64,000 bases of DNA. Origin: Apoda limacodes. Taxonomy: Eukaryota > Arthropoda > Insecta > Lepidoptera > Limacodidae. The notes under the pieces were generated by a model. It had not been told where the DNA came from. It did no database searches and saw nothing but the letters and a program-made list of their open reading frames with translations. The DNA is taken from NCBI GenBank assembly GCA_946406115.1, contig OX291547.1:13645001-13709000 (forward strand), read 5' to 3'. The position numbers and the translations under genes are program-made. Below, piece by piece: positions 55,687 through 64,000 of the stretch (positions are counted from its first letter, which is position 1; each line of letters opens with the position of its first letter).

Positions 55687-56605
55687 ATGAGCCTGTTTCC
55701 TCGGAAGATTTTACAAAATCCGCCAGAGGCAGCACTAGTGGGGGCTACATGTGTTTTGATTTCCTTATTGACAGTAACGTTAAACGTACATTGTAAATGG
55801 AATTAACTCAAGATGATGTACCCAAAGCGAAATTGAAATTTGCAAAAAATTCAAGATCCTGTCCGGGATTTAAAACGACGGCTTGCGGGCCTTGGTTTAC
55901 CATTTTCAGGTAACAAAAATGTACTAGTAGGAAGGTAAGTTGTCGTTGATAGTACGTTTTATTTGCTGTCAGAGATTTTAATATTTTATGTACATATTTT
56001 TGTTAATGCTTGCTTTTTTTTCAAAATGGAAAATACATTGCAAATGGTAATGATTGATGAATAAAATTAAAAAAAAAACATTTAATTAAATAGGGCATTA
56101 TATTTAATATTTGAAATACAAATATTAAACTTTTGTATTTATTTAATTTAACATCATCTACAAATCTAGAGCATAACCTCATAAAGTGAACAGTCACTAA
56201 CCTTTGAAACAGTCGCTGATACCGGATTCGGCTTTTTTATTGTTCGACCATTTGGATTAATGAAATGTTTCGTACACACATATGTATTTTTTTTTATTTT
56301 ATTTTTTCAACTGTCAAACCGGTTCTTTGCGATCCACCCCAAACCTTTTCCGTGTTGAAAACTTGAGGTTTAATAAATAGCACAAATTTTAAACCATCTT
56401 GTTTGTATCGACTATCCGAAATCTAATTTGCGATGCGCAATATTTGGTAGCCACGGTAATTTATTTTTTATGCATTTCAATAATTTATTTATTTCAATGA
56501 TAAGACATGCGTTTAACGTTACTTTCAATAGACAAATCAAAACACGTGTACCCCCCACTAGCCTCTGACGGATTTTTTCAAAATCTTCCGAGGAAACAGG
56601 CTCAT
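55687..56605. mobile_element. 919-bp DNA transposon with long inverted ends, non-autonomous
   Basis: Left end 55687 onward: ATGAGCCTGTTTCCTCGGAAGATTTT, CCGCCAGAGGC, CACTAGTGGGGG, GTGTTTTGAT, TAACGTTAAACG. The reverse complement of the right end (56605 backward) gives ATGAGCCTGTTTCCTCGGAAGATTTT, CCGTCAGAGGC, TAGTGGGGGG, GTGTTTTGAT, TAACGTTAAACGC. The arms are about 100 bases, with several small changes. Flanking bases give no clear target duplication. Inside, the left part holds a SAP-domain exon (55797-55934) and the rest is AT-rich. No transposase was seen. The superfamily is undetermined. Confidence 0.8.
55797..55934 (+). pseudogene. SAP-domain exon remnant inside the transposon
   Basis: An ATG at 55797 opens MELTQDDVPKAKLKFAK. 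After a single-base frameshift in the A run at about 55845-55850 the frame continues DLKRRLAGLGLPFSGNKNVL and VGR. The phrase L-K-x-x-L-x-x-L-G-L-P-x-S-G-x-K-x-x-L-V matches the SAP motif, a short helix-turn-helix fold used to bind DNA (AT-rich scaffold regions) in chromatin proteins and some transposon proteins. The coding part ends at GGAAG|GTAAGT, a strong splice donor at 55935. So this looks like the first exon of a spliced gene, captured by or belonging to the element. In the read frame the uncorrected ORF stops after 38 codons, so it is probably dead. No second exon was found. Confidence 0.6.
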
Positions 56606-56641
56606 ACTAAATAAGAAGATCGGTGGATAGAGATCTGAATT

Positions 56642-56787
56642 GGGAACAGTCTCGAGTAAGCCAGACTTTAAAATTAAAAATAAAAATGTTTAGTAGCAGT
56701 AGTAGTAGATTTTACCTCTTGAGACCCGTGAAAGTTCTTGCATACATTATTTGAATTTCAAAGTCTGACGTACTATAGACTGTTCCC
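56642..56787. repeat. Palindromic hairpin element, copy A
   Basis: Left half GGGAACAGTCTCGAGTAAGCCAGACTTT pairs with right half AAAGTCTGACGTACTATAGACTGTTCCC; mismatches are few. The centre keeps TACCTCTTGAGACCCGTGAAAG, then TTCTTGCATACAT. The inner arms (AAAATTAAAAATAAAAATG) are A-rich. A related hairpin lies at 61070-61205. No coding. Confidence 0.75.
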
Positions 56788-56795
56788 CTACTAAG

Positions 56796-56953
56796 CTCCC
56801 TAGTCTAACTTATGAAGGGCAAGTTAAAAAGTACCTTAGATCGATGAACTTATTTAAAAGAATTAATGCCGGCGGATAAAGAATATATATATATATATAT
56901 TCTCTATGTATATAGGTATTTTTACCTTGCCCTTCATTAGTTTGACTAGGGTG
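56796..56953. repeat. 158-bp inverted-repeat element
   Basis: CTCCCTAGTCTAACTTATGAAGGGCAAGTTAAAAAG (56796-56831) is mirrored by CTTGCCCTTCATTAGTTTGACTAGGGTG (56926-56953). The arms are about 40 bases with a few mismatches, and the centre carries a (TA)n run at about 56882-56900. It begins nine bases after the hairpin at 56642-56787. Confidence 0.75.
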
Positions 56954-57374
56954 CTATATATTTATATTGTAATTAAGTCTGCGAAAAACTGCACTTACGA
57001 ATATCCCAATACAGCATACAAGAAGTTATAAATAAAATGTTTTGTAGTTATTATCATATATAATGAGGGTATTAATATTAAAAGGTATTAAGAAAAGGCA
57101 AGTATGAAAATGTTTCTGGACAAATTACTAGCTTTTTCAAAAGTCCAAATGAGACGATCATTATCATTATTAGTTCTTAAAATTAATCTGTTTCATTTTG
57201 AAATAAAATTGCTTTGTAAATTAATTTACTTTTATAAAATTCTACGTAAAATCGCAAACTTCCTGTTAAACACAATTAGTCTGTCGCTCAAGTCAACAAT
57301 TTTAATTTTAATACGTTAGAAATCCGTAACAGAACTAGGTGTAAGATTTTTCGTTGTTTTTTTTTTATTATTGA

Positions 57375-57817
57375 ATATAATCGGTTAAGTGCGAGTTGGA
57401 CATGCACATCGTGGTTTTCGTAACACTATATAATTGGCAACCACAAATAAAAACAAAGTGTGCAACTAAGCGGTCACCCATTCAATGACTGACTACGTCA
57501 GACTTAACTTAACTTTGGTTGTTTCCAATGAACAAATGTGTAACTGTTTCCCTCAATAATGTAGACTATTTTTACTAGATGGCGCTTACATGTTTCTTGT
57601 ATGGGGACTCCCGTAAAATTTTACTTTTTATTTATTTAATCCATTTTATGAACATTATTATAACAGAAAGCTATTGATTAAAACAATCAAGCGAGTTGTT
57701 GTAGACCACTTCGGTCTAAAATATAAAGTACCGGCTGGACGTACGGGCGGACAAATAGATAGCGTTGGCTTAGTAATAGGGTTCCGTTTGCACCTTTTGG
57801 TTACGTAACCCTAAAAA
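57375..57817 (+). repeat. Decayed GTGCGAGTCGGACTC-family element with an insertion
   Basis: Starts TCGGTTAAGTGCGAGTTGGAC and ends TAGTAATAGGGTTCCG, CACCTTTTGGTTACGTAACCCTAAAAA. TTGTATGGGGACTCCCG is the middle block. About 160 bases at 57430-57590 do not belong to the family and include GGTCACCCATTCAATGACTGAC, a motif also at about 5455. The element may have been hit by another insertion. Confidence 0.65.
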
Positions 57818-57824
57818 CACCAGC

Positions 57825-57945
57825 AGCAATATTCACGCGCTGGCGACCCTTTAAAAATAAAACACCTCCTTTTTCAAGGACGCGATACTGTAGTCCCTAG
57901 TGAAAACTTCAGCAGGGAGCACAATTTTAGCAGGTCCTAAATAAA
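57825..57945 (-). mobile_element. CR1/jockey-like LINE fragment
   Basis: On the minus strand GTGCTCCCTGCTGAAGTTTTCACTAGGGACTACAGTATCGCGTCC reads LPAEVFTRDYSIAS, then LKKEVF. This is the WNELPA/DYSxxxFKKEV part of the LINE C-terminus seen at 5.88 kb. The Trp-Asn codons are lost and the end is cut. Confidence 0.75.
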
Positions 57946-58027
57946 TAGATAGATATTTTTAAGCAACAGGCTTTTAAAGAGCACTTTACAATCGTTAAAT
58001 TTGCAGTTCTTACTTCTACGAAAGGAC

Positions 58028-59434
58028 TACAGCGCGCGTGGCATTAGGTATTTTAAGATTATACATTACTTATCTACTTTAAACATGTAGTTTAGGTATT
58101 ATATTATACTAATAGCAATAGGAAAATCGAAAATCAGGTGGATCAGGTATATAAATCTTAGGAAATATGTAGTACATAACTAATAATAACTATATATGTA
58201 ATGTTTAAACACATGCCTAGCACTCCACTTCGTGCCTTTGAAATTTCACAAATAAAATCTGCCTACCTTCTGCACATGACTGCCGCCGCCGGACACGCGA
58301 GATGTGTGCGTCGCCCGCCAACCGCCAACCACGATTAGGACTCCACCAGTTACGAGCTGTTTGGTGGAAGACACCCGCTCCCCTACTGCACCGCATCACC
58401 GCAACTATGTATAACCAACGATAACGATGTATGTCGTACAGCGCGCGCGGCAACAGGTATTTTAAGATTATACATTACTTATCTACTTTAAACATGTAGT
58501 TTAGGTATTATATTATACTAATAGCAATAGGAAAATCGAAAATCAGGTGGATCAGGTATATAAATCTTAGGAAATATGTAGTACATAACTAATAATAACT
58601 ATATATGTAATGTTTAAACACATGCCTAGCACTCCACTTCGTGCCTTTGAAATTTCACAAATAAAATCTGCCTACCTTCTGCACATGACTGCCGCCGCCG
58701 CACACGCGAGATGTGTGCGTCGCCCGCCAACCGCCAACCACGATTAGGACTCCACCAGTTACGAGCTGTTTGGTGGAAGACACCCGCTCCTCTACTGCAC
58801 CGCATCACCGCAACTATGTATAACCAACGATAACGATGTATGTCGTACAGCGCGCGCGGCAACAGGTATTTTAAGATTATACATTACTTATCTACTTTAA
58901 ACATGTAGTTTAGGTATTATATTATACTAATAGCAATAGGAAAATCGAAAATCAGGTGGTACAGGTATATAAATCTTAGGAAATATGTAGTACATAACTA
59001 ATAATAACTATATATGTAATGTTTAAACACATGCCTAGCACTCCACTTCGTGCCTTTGAAATTTCACAAATAAAATCTGCCTACCTTCTGCACATGACTG
59101 CCGCCGCCGCACACGCGAGATGTGTGCGTCGCCCGCCAACCGCCAACCACGATTAGGATTCCACCAGTTACGAGCTGTTTGGTGGAAGACACCCGCTCCT
59201 CTACTGCACCGCATCACCGCAACTATGTATAACCAACGATAACGATGTATGTCGTACAGCGCGCGCGGCAATAGGTATTTTAAGATTATACATTACTTAT
59301 CTACTTTAAACATATAGTTTAGGTATTATGTTATAATAATGGCAATTGGAAAATAAAAAATCAGGTGGATCAGGGATATAAATCTTAGGAAATATGTAGT
59401 ACGTTACTAATAATAACTATGTAATGTTTAAACA
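58028..59434. repeat. 409-bp tandem array, R-I-R-I-R-I-R structure
   Basis: An AT-rich block R (184 bases at 58028-58211; again at 58437, 58846 and 59255) alternates with a GC-richer block I (225 bases at 58212-58436 and two more). The period is exactly 409. The first three units differ at a handful of positions; the fourth R (59255-59434) is more diverged and is not followed by I. On the minus strand R starts TGTTTAAACATTAC and ends GCGCTGTA, and I reads out a 78-codon frame, with YDIHRYRWLYIV and CAEGRQI, in each of the three units. The frame is kept because the units are near-identical, not necessarily by selection. The terminal-repeat/internal/terminal-repeat layout resembles a multimer of a miniature LTR-type element (TRIM), but no primer-binding site or polypurine tract is certain. 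Confidence 0.85.
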
Positions 59435-59611
59435 AATAGGCAGTCAGGCTGTGAGCTTGTTTGCCATTTGGTAGCATATAAAAAAGGAAAGTCAGATGCA
59501 TTAGCTAGTTTTCTCTGGAAATAGTCGCAAATGATTCTTTAGGTCTCAAAACGAAAAAAAAAACACAATTTCCGCTCTTATGTTCAAATGGACATTCCAT
59601 TTTACTTTCCA

Positions 59612-59690
59612 TTCAAAATCAAAATCAAAATCTTTTTATTCAAATGGCACTCACAAAGGCCTCTGACTTGGTTTTACCTTTATAGAAATT
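59612..59690 (-). mobile_element. LINE 3' tail fragment
   Basis: On the minus strand CCAAGTCAGAGGCCTTTGTG, GAATAAAAAGATTTTGATTTTGATTTTG resembles the simple TTTGATTTTGA-like 3' termini of lepidopteran LINEs. Confidence 0.6.
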
Positions 59691-60044
59691 ACTTTTTTTT
59701 TCCTTTTTCAGTTTATCTATCCCCCAAATAGTTTTTGAATCTTGCTCCAGTTACTGCGGTAATGCTATCGAAAGCTTGTATTTATGAGCAATAGGATACT
59801 TTTACTACTTCTTTTTTGGTCAGCATTTTAAATTCCAGCAGCGAGCTGCTTTCATTACAAATTTTCAGAGCAAATTTCCACTTTATTAGCAAACAGTTGC
59901 CATGTGCTCCATAAATTATTAACGTGGTTACAGCGCTGAGCATCGTGTGTTACTCGGTGTCCTGTTTGTACAAAAATACTGATATTTTTTTCATTTTTTA
60001 TTTTAATAGTATGTATTTATTTTAATATAATTCTCTGTGACTCT

Positions 60045-60255
60045 GCTGGTAGTGGAAACTACCTGCGGATCCGAAGAGCGCCAGTTCGGTCTCTGCACAG
60101 GAAAAACACTGAAGATACGAACATTTGTCTTGAGTCTAGGGGTTTTCTATTTAGGTATAATATCTTTTTATAGAAAAAATATATAGGTAGATAGTAGGTA
60201 TTTGTGTCCGTTATCTGGTATTCACAATACAAGCTTTGCTTGGTTTTATTAGGGT
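60045..60255 (+). repeat. tRNA-derived SINE
   Basis: The head has CTGCTGGTAGTGGAAACTACC and a B-box-like CCAGTTCGGTCTCTGC; the body is CAGGAAAAACACTGAAGATACG, AACATTTGTCTTGAG, and the 3' block TTATCTGGTATTCACAATACAAGC, TTTGCTTGG, as in the copies at 27.0 and 42.0 kb. Insertion of ATATATAGGTAGATAG-like material lies in the AT-rich part. Confidence 0.75.
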
Positions 60256-60259
60256 GATA

Positions 60260-61065
60260 GTCTTTAATTAGTTTTTTTAAGATTCAATTTTTTTTTTAAA
60301 TAATGGTCGCCTTATTGGATATGCTATTGAATTTTAAATAAGTGATAAATTATTAGAATTAAGCTGCCTCAAAAACTCAACAGAATTTAGTCTCAATTTT
60401 TAAGGAAAATATAAAAAAAACGTTATTCATTGATATAAAATTATTTCCTCTTCTTATTTACACCCATCGTTTTGTTGTCTGATATGACCAATAAACTCAC
60501 TGAATAATCACACTGGTGTGACTGCCGATTTTAATTATTTTAATCATAAATAGTTTTCGTTAAATCATACGGTAGGTATCCATCGAGTGCAAACTTCCGT
60601 AACATCAGATGCACATGTAAGTCTTTTGAACTTGAATAATTCCAATGCCTAATACAGTACAAATATGCTGACAAGTAATGTTTTTTTGCAGTATCAATCA
60701 ACCTATGGTATCAATTATTAGATTCAGTAACGGCAGTCGCTGGTCGACCTTCACGTTCATCATTATGGAGATGATAACGTCCACGTCTAACTTACATAAA
60801 TAAATAAACTGAACCACGCATACACCAGAGCTGTGAGTTCGGGCTTCATGAGCAAATGCCAACTAAAGTCTGGGGCGATAATAGTAAAAAAAATCCTAGC
60901 GTAAACATTTTCTCAAGTTAAATTGGGTATGTAATTTGTTTTCAAAACGACTCTACTATATAAATAAATGACAATCTCGCAAAGTAAAAAGTATTATGTT
61001 CTCAGAGTTCCAATTTCAAATTTCGTAATTGGTTTTTTATTATAAGTGGCCATCAGGAAGCTTAT
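60260..61065. other. No recognised features
   Basis: AT-rich, no frames above chance, no repeats noticed. Confidence 0.4.
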
Positions 61066-61069
61066 TATG

Positions 61070-61205
61070 AACAGTCTAAGACCTTAGTGTGCTTTGGAAT
61101 TCGAAAGAAAAATGTGTGCAAGTAGGTCTTACCTCTCGAGACCCGTCAAAGTACTTGCATACATTTTTCTCTCAAATTCCAGAGTCCGGGATACTCGAGA
61201 CTGTT
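61070..61205. repeat. Palindromic hairpin element, copy B
   Basis: AACAGTCTAAGACCTTAGTG, CTTTGGAATTCGAAAGAAAAATGTGTGC pairs with GCATACATTTTTCTCTCAAATTCCAGAG, GATACTCGAGACTGTT. The centre is TACCTCTCGAGACCCGTCAAAG, TACTTGC. Same layout and centre as 56642-56787. A 61-codon frame reads across it and is not a gene. Confidence 0.75.
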
Positions 61206-63095
61206 TTCAATTACCTCCCTGTGCCGAAACTTTCTTCGAGTAACTGTTTTCTGTACTATGGAAAGAGAAAGTGAAAAGACGGCAAGTCCCGTCTCAAATG
61301 TCTCTATTTGTTTGTTGTTGCTTAAAGTCGCATTATTTTCAAAATAAAGATCGTTGAATACAAAGAATGATAAGGGATACCTAATTTCAACTCAATCTCT
61401 CGTTCCTACAAGAATAGATTTTTTGCGGGCACTTCTCCTTTACGTCTTTGGAACTGATTTTTGGCACGTTTTGGAAGCCTAAATCTATTAATTGGCCTCC
61501 TAGGACAAATAATAAATTTGCCCCATTTAATAACGTAGTTTCCGTAACAATCCTGCGTCGTTTACTGTAATCTGCAGGGACGAAACTACAGGTAAAAGTG
61601 AATTTAAGTTATGAAACTCAACCAGTAAAAAAGCAATACAGATTAAGATTACGAGTACAAAAACTTGATTTGATTTGCAAGTAATATTTATGTTGGTTTG
61701 ACAAGGGATTGTAAAATGTTATAATATTAAGTTATATTAGAATTAAGCTATTTTTATATACAGTTATTTACTCGGAAACTTTGGAGTAATAATAACTTCT
61801 CTGTGGAGGTATTATGTTAACCATCGAATATTTTTCAAACCCTTTTCGTTCGTATCTTCGAGAGCAAAGTTTTAATTAGTGCCAGAGGACATTAACCAGG
61901 GTCCTTAGTCACTGGTCTCAGCTATTTTATTTTATTCAAATTTACATTTAAAAAGCCTTCATTAATTTTCCCGAAAGCTCAGATAAGTCTTTGAAAATAT
62001 TCTGCTAAAAAAGGTCCATCAATAAGATATTCAGGTTTAAAGTCGTTAAGGTTTCTTGATTAAGTAGTGAAGATTTAGTTAATAGGAATTTAATATGTCG
62101 GTTGTACAATTCTCTTATATTACTTTGGAGTGAAGAATATTACGGAATATTAGTTAACTTATAACATTGGGACATAACTTAGTCAAAAAAGCTTAAATAT
62201 AATTCAATATTTTTGAATTTCCAATTTAACAACTTTCTTTGACATAAAATAAATTGGTACAGCGTCCAACTACCGTACAAGTAACAGCTCATTGTTTTAT
62301 TTGATATCAAAGAATTTGGCAAAAAATGCGTGCCTAGATTCGCCGTCTAGAATTTTAAAACACTAATAAAAATTTGATTTAGGACTCTTAAATATGTTTC
62401 ATCAAAATCAATTTTTTAAAAAAAAACGAACGCCGGATTTTCAAGAAAATAAACGTTATGTTTAATTTTGAAAAAATGATAAAAAAAATGAATTAGACAC
62501 ACACCGTCGACAATCCTACAGAACTTAGTTAAATCGAAATCAAATAATTGTTACTAAAAAATATAGACATTTTTTTATTAATAAAAAACGAACCACTCTT
62601 GTTCAATATTTCTAAAAACAAAACATTTATTTCTGGGTGATCGATTAAAATGTCGATAAATTAGTTTATTGTTTATTGGTTTTCAAGATATCCAATCCTA
62701 AAAAAACTTACATACATAAACACAACAGTCGCATATAATTCCCCAGGTTTCAAACCCTAATTCAACAATTTCCATTTTCGGATCCTCTCACTTCAAAAAG
62801 AACTTAATAATTGTTTCTTCATCCGCACTTAAATTTTTTAAAAACATTGTATATTATACAGCTTTTTACTCTGAGTTCCGCTGAAAATCAGCGCTGCAGC
62901 AGTTGTGTTTGCAGCATAAGCTGAGTCGGCGCCCATATCAGCGCTCACGACGCACCCAAAATATAGGATTCTTGATTTGTCTTTTTGTTTCATGAAAATT
63001 AATTTGTGCCCATTGTTTTTGTATTTTTATTATAAATGTATTTATTGTGAGCGTCATGATGTTGATTAAATGTCTGTCTATGTCTATGTCTATTA
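61206..63095. other. About 1.9 kb without confident features
   Basis: AT-rich. TTTATTCAAATTTACATTTAAAAAGCC at about 61.93 kb resembles a LINE 3' tail but is too short to call. Confidence 0.4.
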
Positions 63096-63099
63096 TTAT

Positions 63100-63250
63100 T
63101 TCTACAGAAGGTCTGATTTCTATACGTGTGCCAAATTTCAGCACTGTAGTATTTGTATAAAAGGACTGTAAACTACAGGTTCGGAACCTGGTCGTTGGAC
63201 GAACGGACATGTTGAAAGTTTAAATTGTTTGAATATGGGACCCTAAAAAC
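63100..63250 (+). repeat. Fragment ending GGGACCCTAAAAA
   Basis: GGTCTGATTTCTATACGTGTGCCAAATTTCAGC, CTACAGGTTCGGAACCTGG and a terminus ATGGGACCCTAAAAAC. The end resembles the ACGGAACCCTAAAAA termini of other dispersed repeats here. The 90-codon minus frame over it is a shadow. Confidence 0.4.
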
Positions 63251-63539
63251 TTCACGTCTCTTTGCGTACTTTTTCTTTTGAAATGACATACCTATCCTAC
63301 ATAAAAATTGGACAATAAAACATGTAGGTACGCATAGATAGTTTTATATAAGACGTCCAACAGGCGAACTTAATGCCTTTGCATTCTCTTCCAGATGACC
63401 TTCGATAAGTGGAGAATGAATTGTATTGTTATTGGTAGTGCAAATGAGTTTTTAATAAGTTAACACATGTAGAAACAAATATTATACGAAAATAGAATGT
63501 AAAAATTATAAAGAGTGGACAAAGTGAACTTAATTACAA

Positions 63540-64000
63540 CTTAACTTAAAGAACTTAATGCAAGTACTCGCTCGAATAAGCCACCCGAACAAATAAAGCG
63601 GGGCATAGCGAGTACTTGCTCGAATGAGCGGCCCAAACTGGGGAAGTACCTCCGCCTTACAGAAAACCGCGCCCACAATAACACTAACATTAAGTAGTGT
63701 TGTGTTACTGGCGGTGAGTTAGGTTGCCAGAGCTCTTTGACGGACAGTGGAGGTCCGGCGGTGCTTGTTGTTGTCATTGCTCGGCGTAGACGCGGCGTGC
63801 GGGTACGGCGATCAGTTAATCTCCGCCCTGGGGGCTGATCCGCCAGCCTGTGTAAGGTCTCTGAAGTGGTAGTCGTGCCGGAGAAGGAGACCGAAGTGGA
63901 CCCGGCTACTACAACAGAGGGGAATCAGGGGCCCCTCCACTCGCCGTGCCAGCAACCGTATCATCTGTGGCAAGCTTCGGCAGTCTTAGAACCGCACCTT
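63540..64000. other. GC-rich region truncated by the window edge
   Basis: Composition changes sharply at about 63560 to GC-rich and stays so to the end. A 47-base near-duplication (AGTACTCGCTCGAATAAGCC at 63564, AGTACTTGCTCGAATGAGCG at 63611) lies at the start. The plus strand from about 63856 has an open frame (VVVPEKETEVDPATTTEGNQ) that runs out of the window; the minus strand keeps 78 codons at 63541-63777. Either the 5' leader and start of a LINE or the 5' end of a host gene would fit. I do not recognise the protein. Confidence 0.4.

Noticed and set aside
58028..59434. CRISPR-like array
   Set aside because: Repeats and intervening blocks are both conserved and long, and the genome is eukaryotic.
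61070..61205. microRNA precursor hairpin
   Set aside because: The stem is longer than usual for animal microRNAs, and a related copy 4.3 kb away points to a repeat family.
1..64000. Novel multi-gene defence or biosynthetic system
   Set aside because: No host gene cluster is present; coding signals are explained by LINE relics, one SAP-like exon and chance frames.

Overview
This window looks like AT-rich intergenic or intronic DNA from a lepidopteran (moth or butterfly) nuclear genome. The organism call rests on recognised repeat types: the 3' tail of a CR1/jockey-like LINE abundant in Lepidoptera (tail motif GGTGACCGCTTACCATCAGG, read on the minus strand near 5.76 kb), tRNA-derived SINEs with the same body, short Helitron-like elements that start TC and end CTAG between A and T, and dispersed repeats carrying a GGGTTCCGTA end motif. 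I found no convincing host protein-coding gene, rRNA or functional tRNA gene. Almost every open frame of 60-115 codons looks like chance in AT-rich DNA or lies inside a transposon relic.

Layout. 0-5.3 kb: SINE and Helitron-like fragments and a near-perfect 657-bp tandem duplication. 5.7-8.06 kb: the best LINE, on the minus strand, with endonuclease, linker, YADD-box and C-terminal parts but two internal deletions and several frame breaks. 8.1-18 kb: LINE 3' ends, Helitron-like elements (one about 0.7 kb at 13.1-13.9 kb) and a 288-bp foldback element. 18.4-20 kb: two sets of tandem duplications, one of 547 bp with LTR-like ends. 20.9-22 kb: a broken LINE and a SINE-like repeat. 25-26.6 kb: a 148-bp inverted-repeat element, direct repeats and Helitron-like ends. 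28.5-39 kb: a large dispersed element in both orientations, a second LINE with an internal deletion, a (CA)n microsatellite, a 155-bp element with perfect 33-bp inverted ends, and a set of direct and inverted duplications. 41-43 kb: two head-to-tail Helitron-like copies, a SINE and a (TA)n tract. 44-51.9 kb: LINE pieces including a degraded reverse transcriptase at 49.5-50.3 kb, and two Helitron-like elements. 55.7-57 kb: three inverted-repeat elements in a row, the largest (919 bp) holding an apparent SAP-domain exon with a splice donor. 58-59.4 kb: a 409-bp tandem array with repeat-internal-repeat structure. 63.5-64 kb: a sharp switch to GC-rich sequence cut off by the window edge.

Nothing here forms a pathway or operon. 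The history is one of layered insertion, deletion and tandem duplication of mobile elements. The observations most worth a second look are the SAP-domain exon inside an inverted-repeat element, the 409-bp array that resembles a multimer of a miniature LTR-type element, and a palindromic hairpin family found twice. All identifications were made by eye; family names are assigned from motifs, not from database searches.
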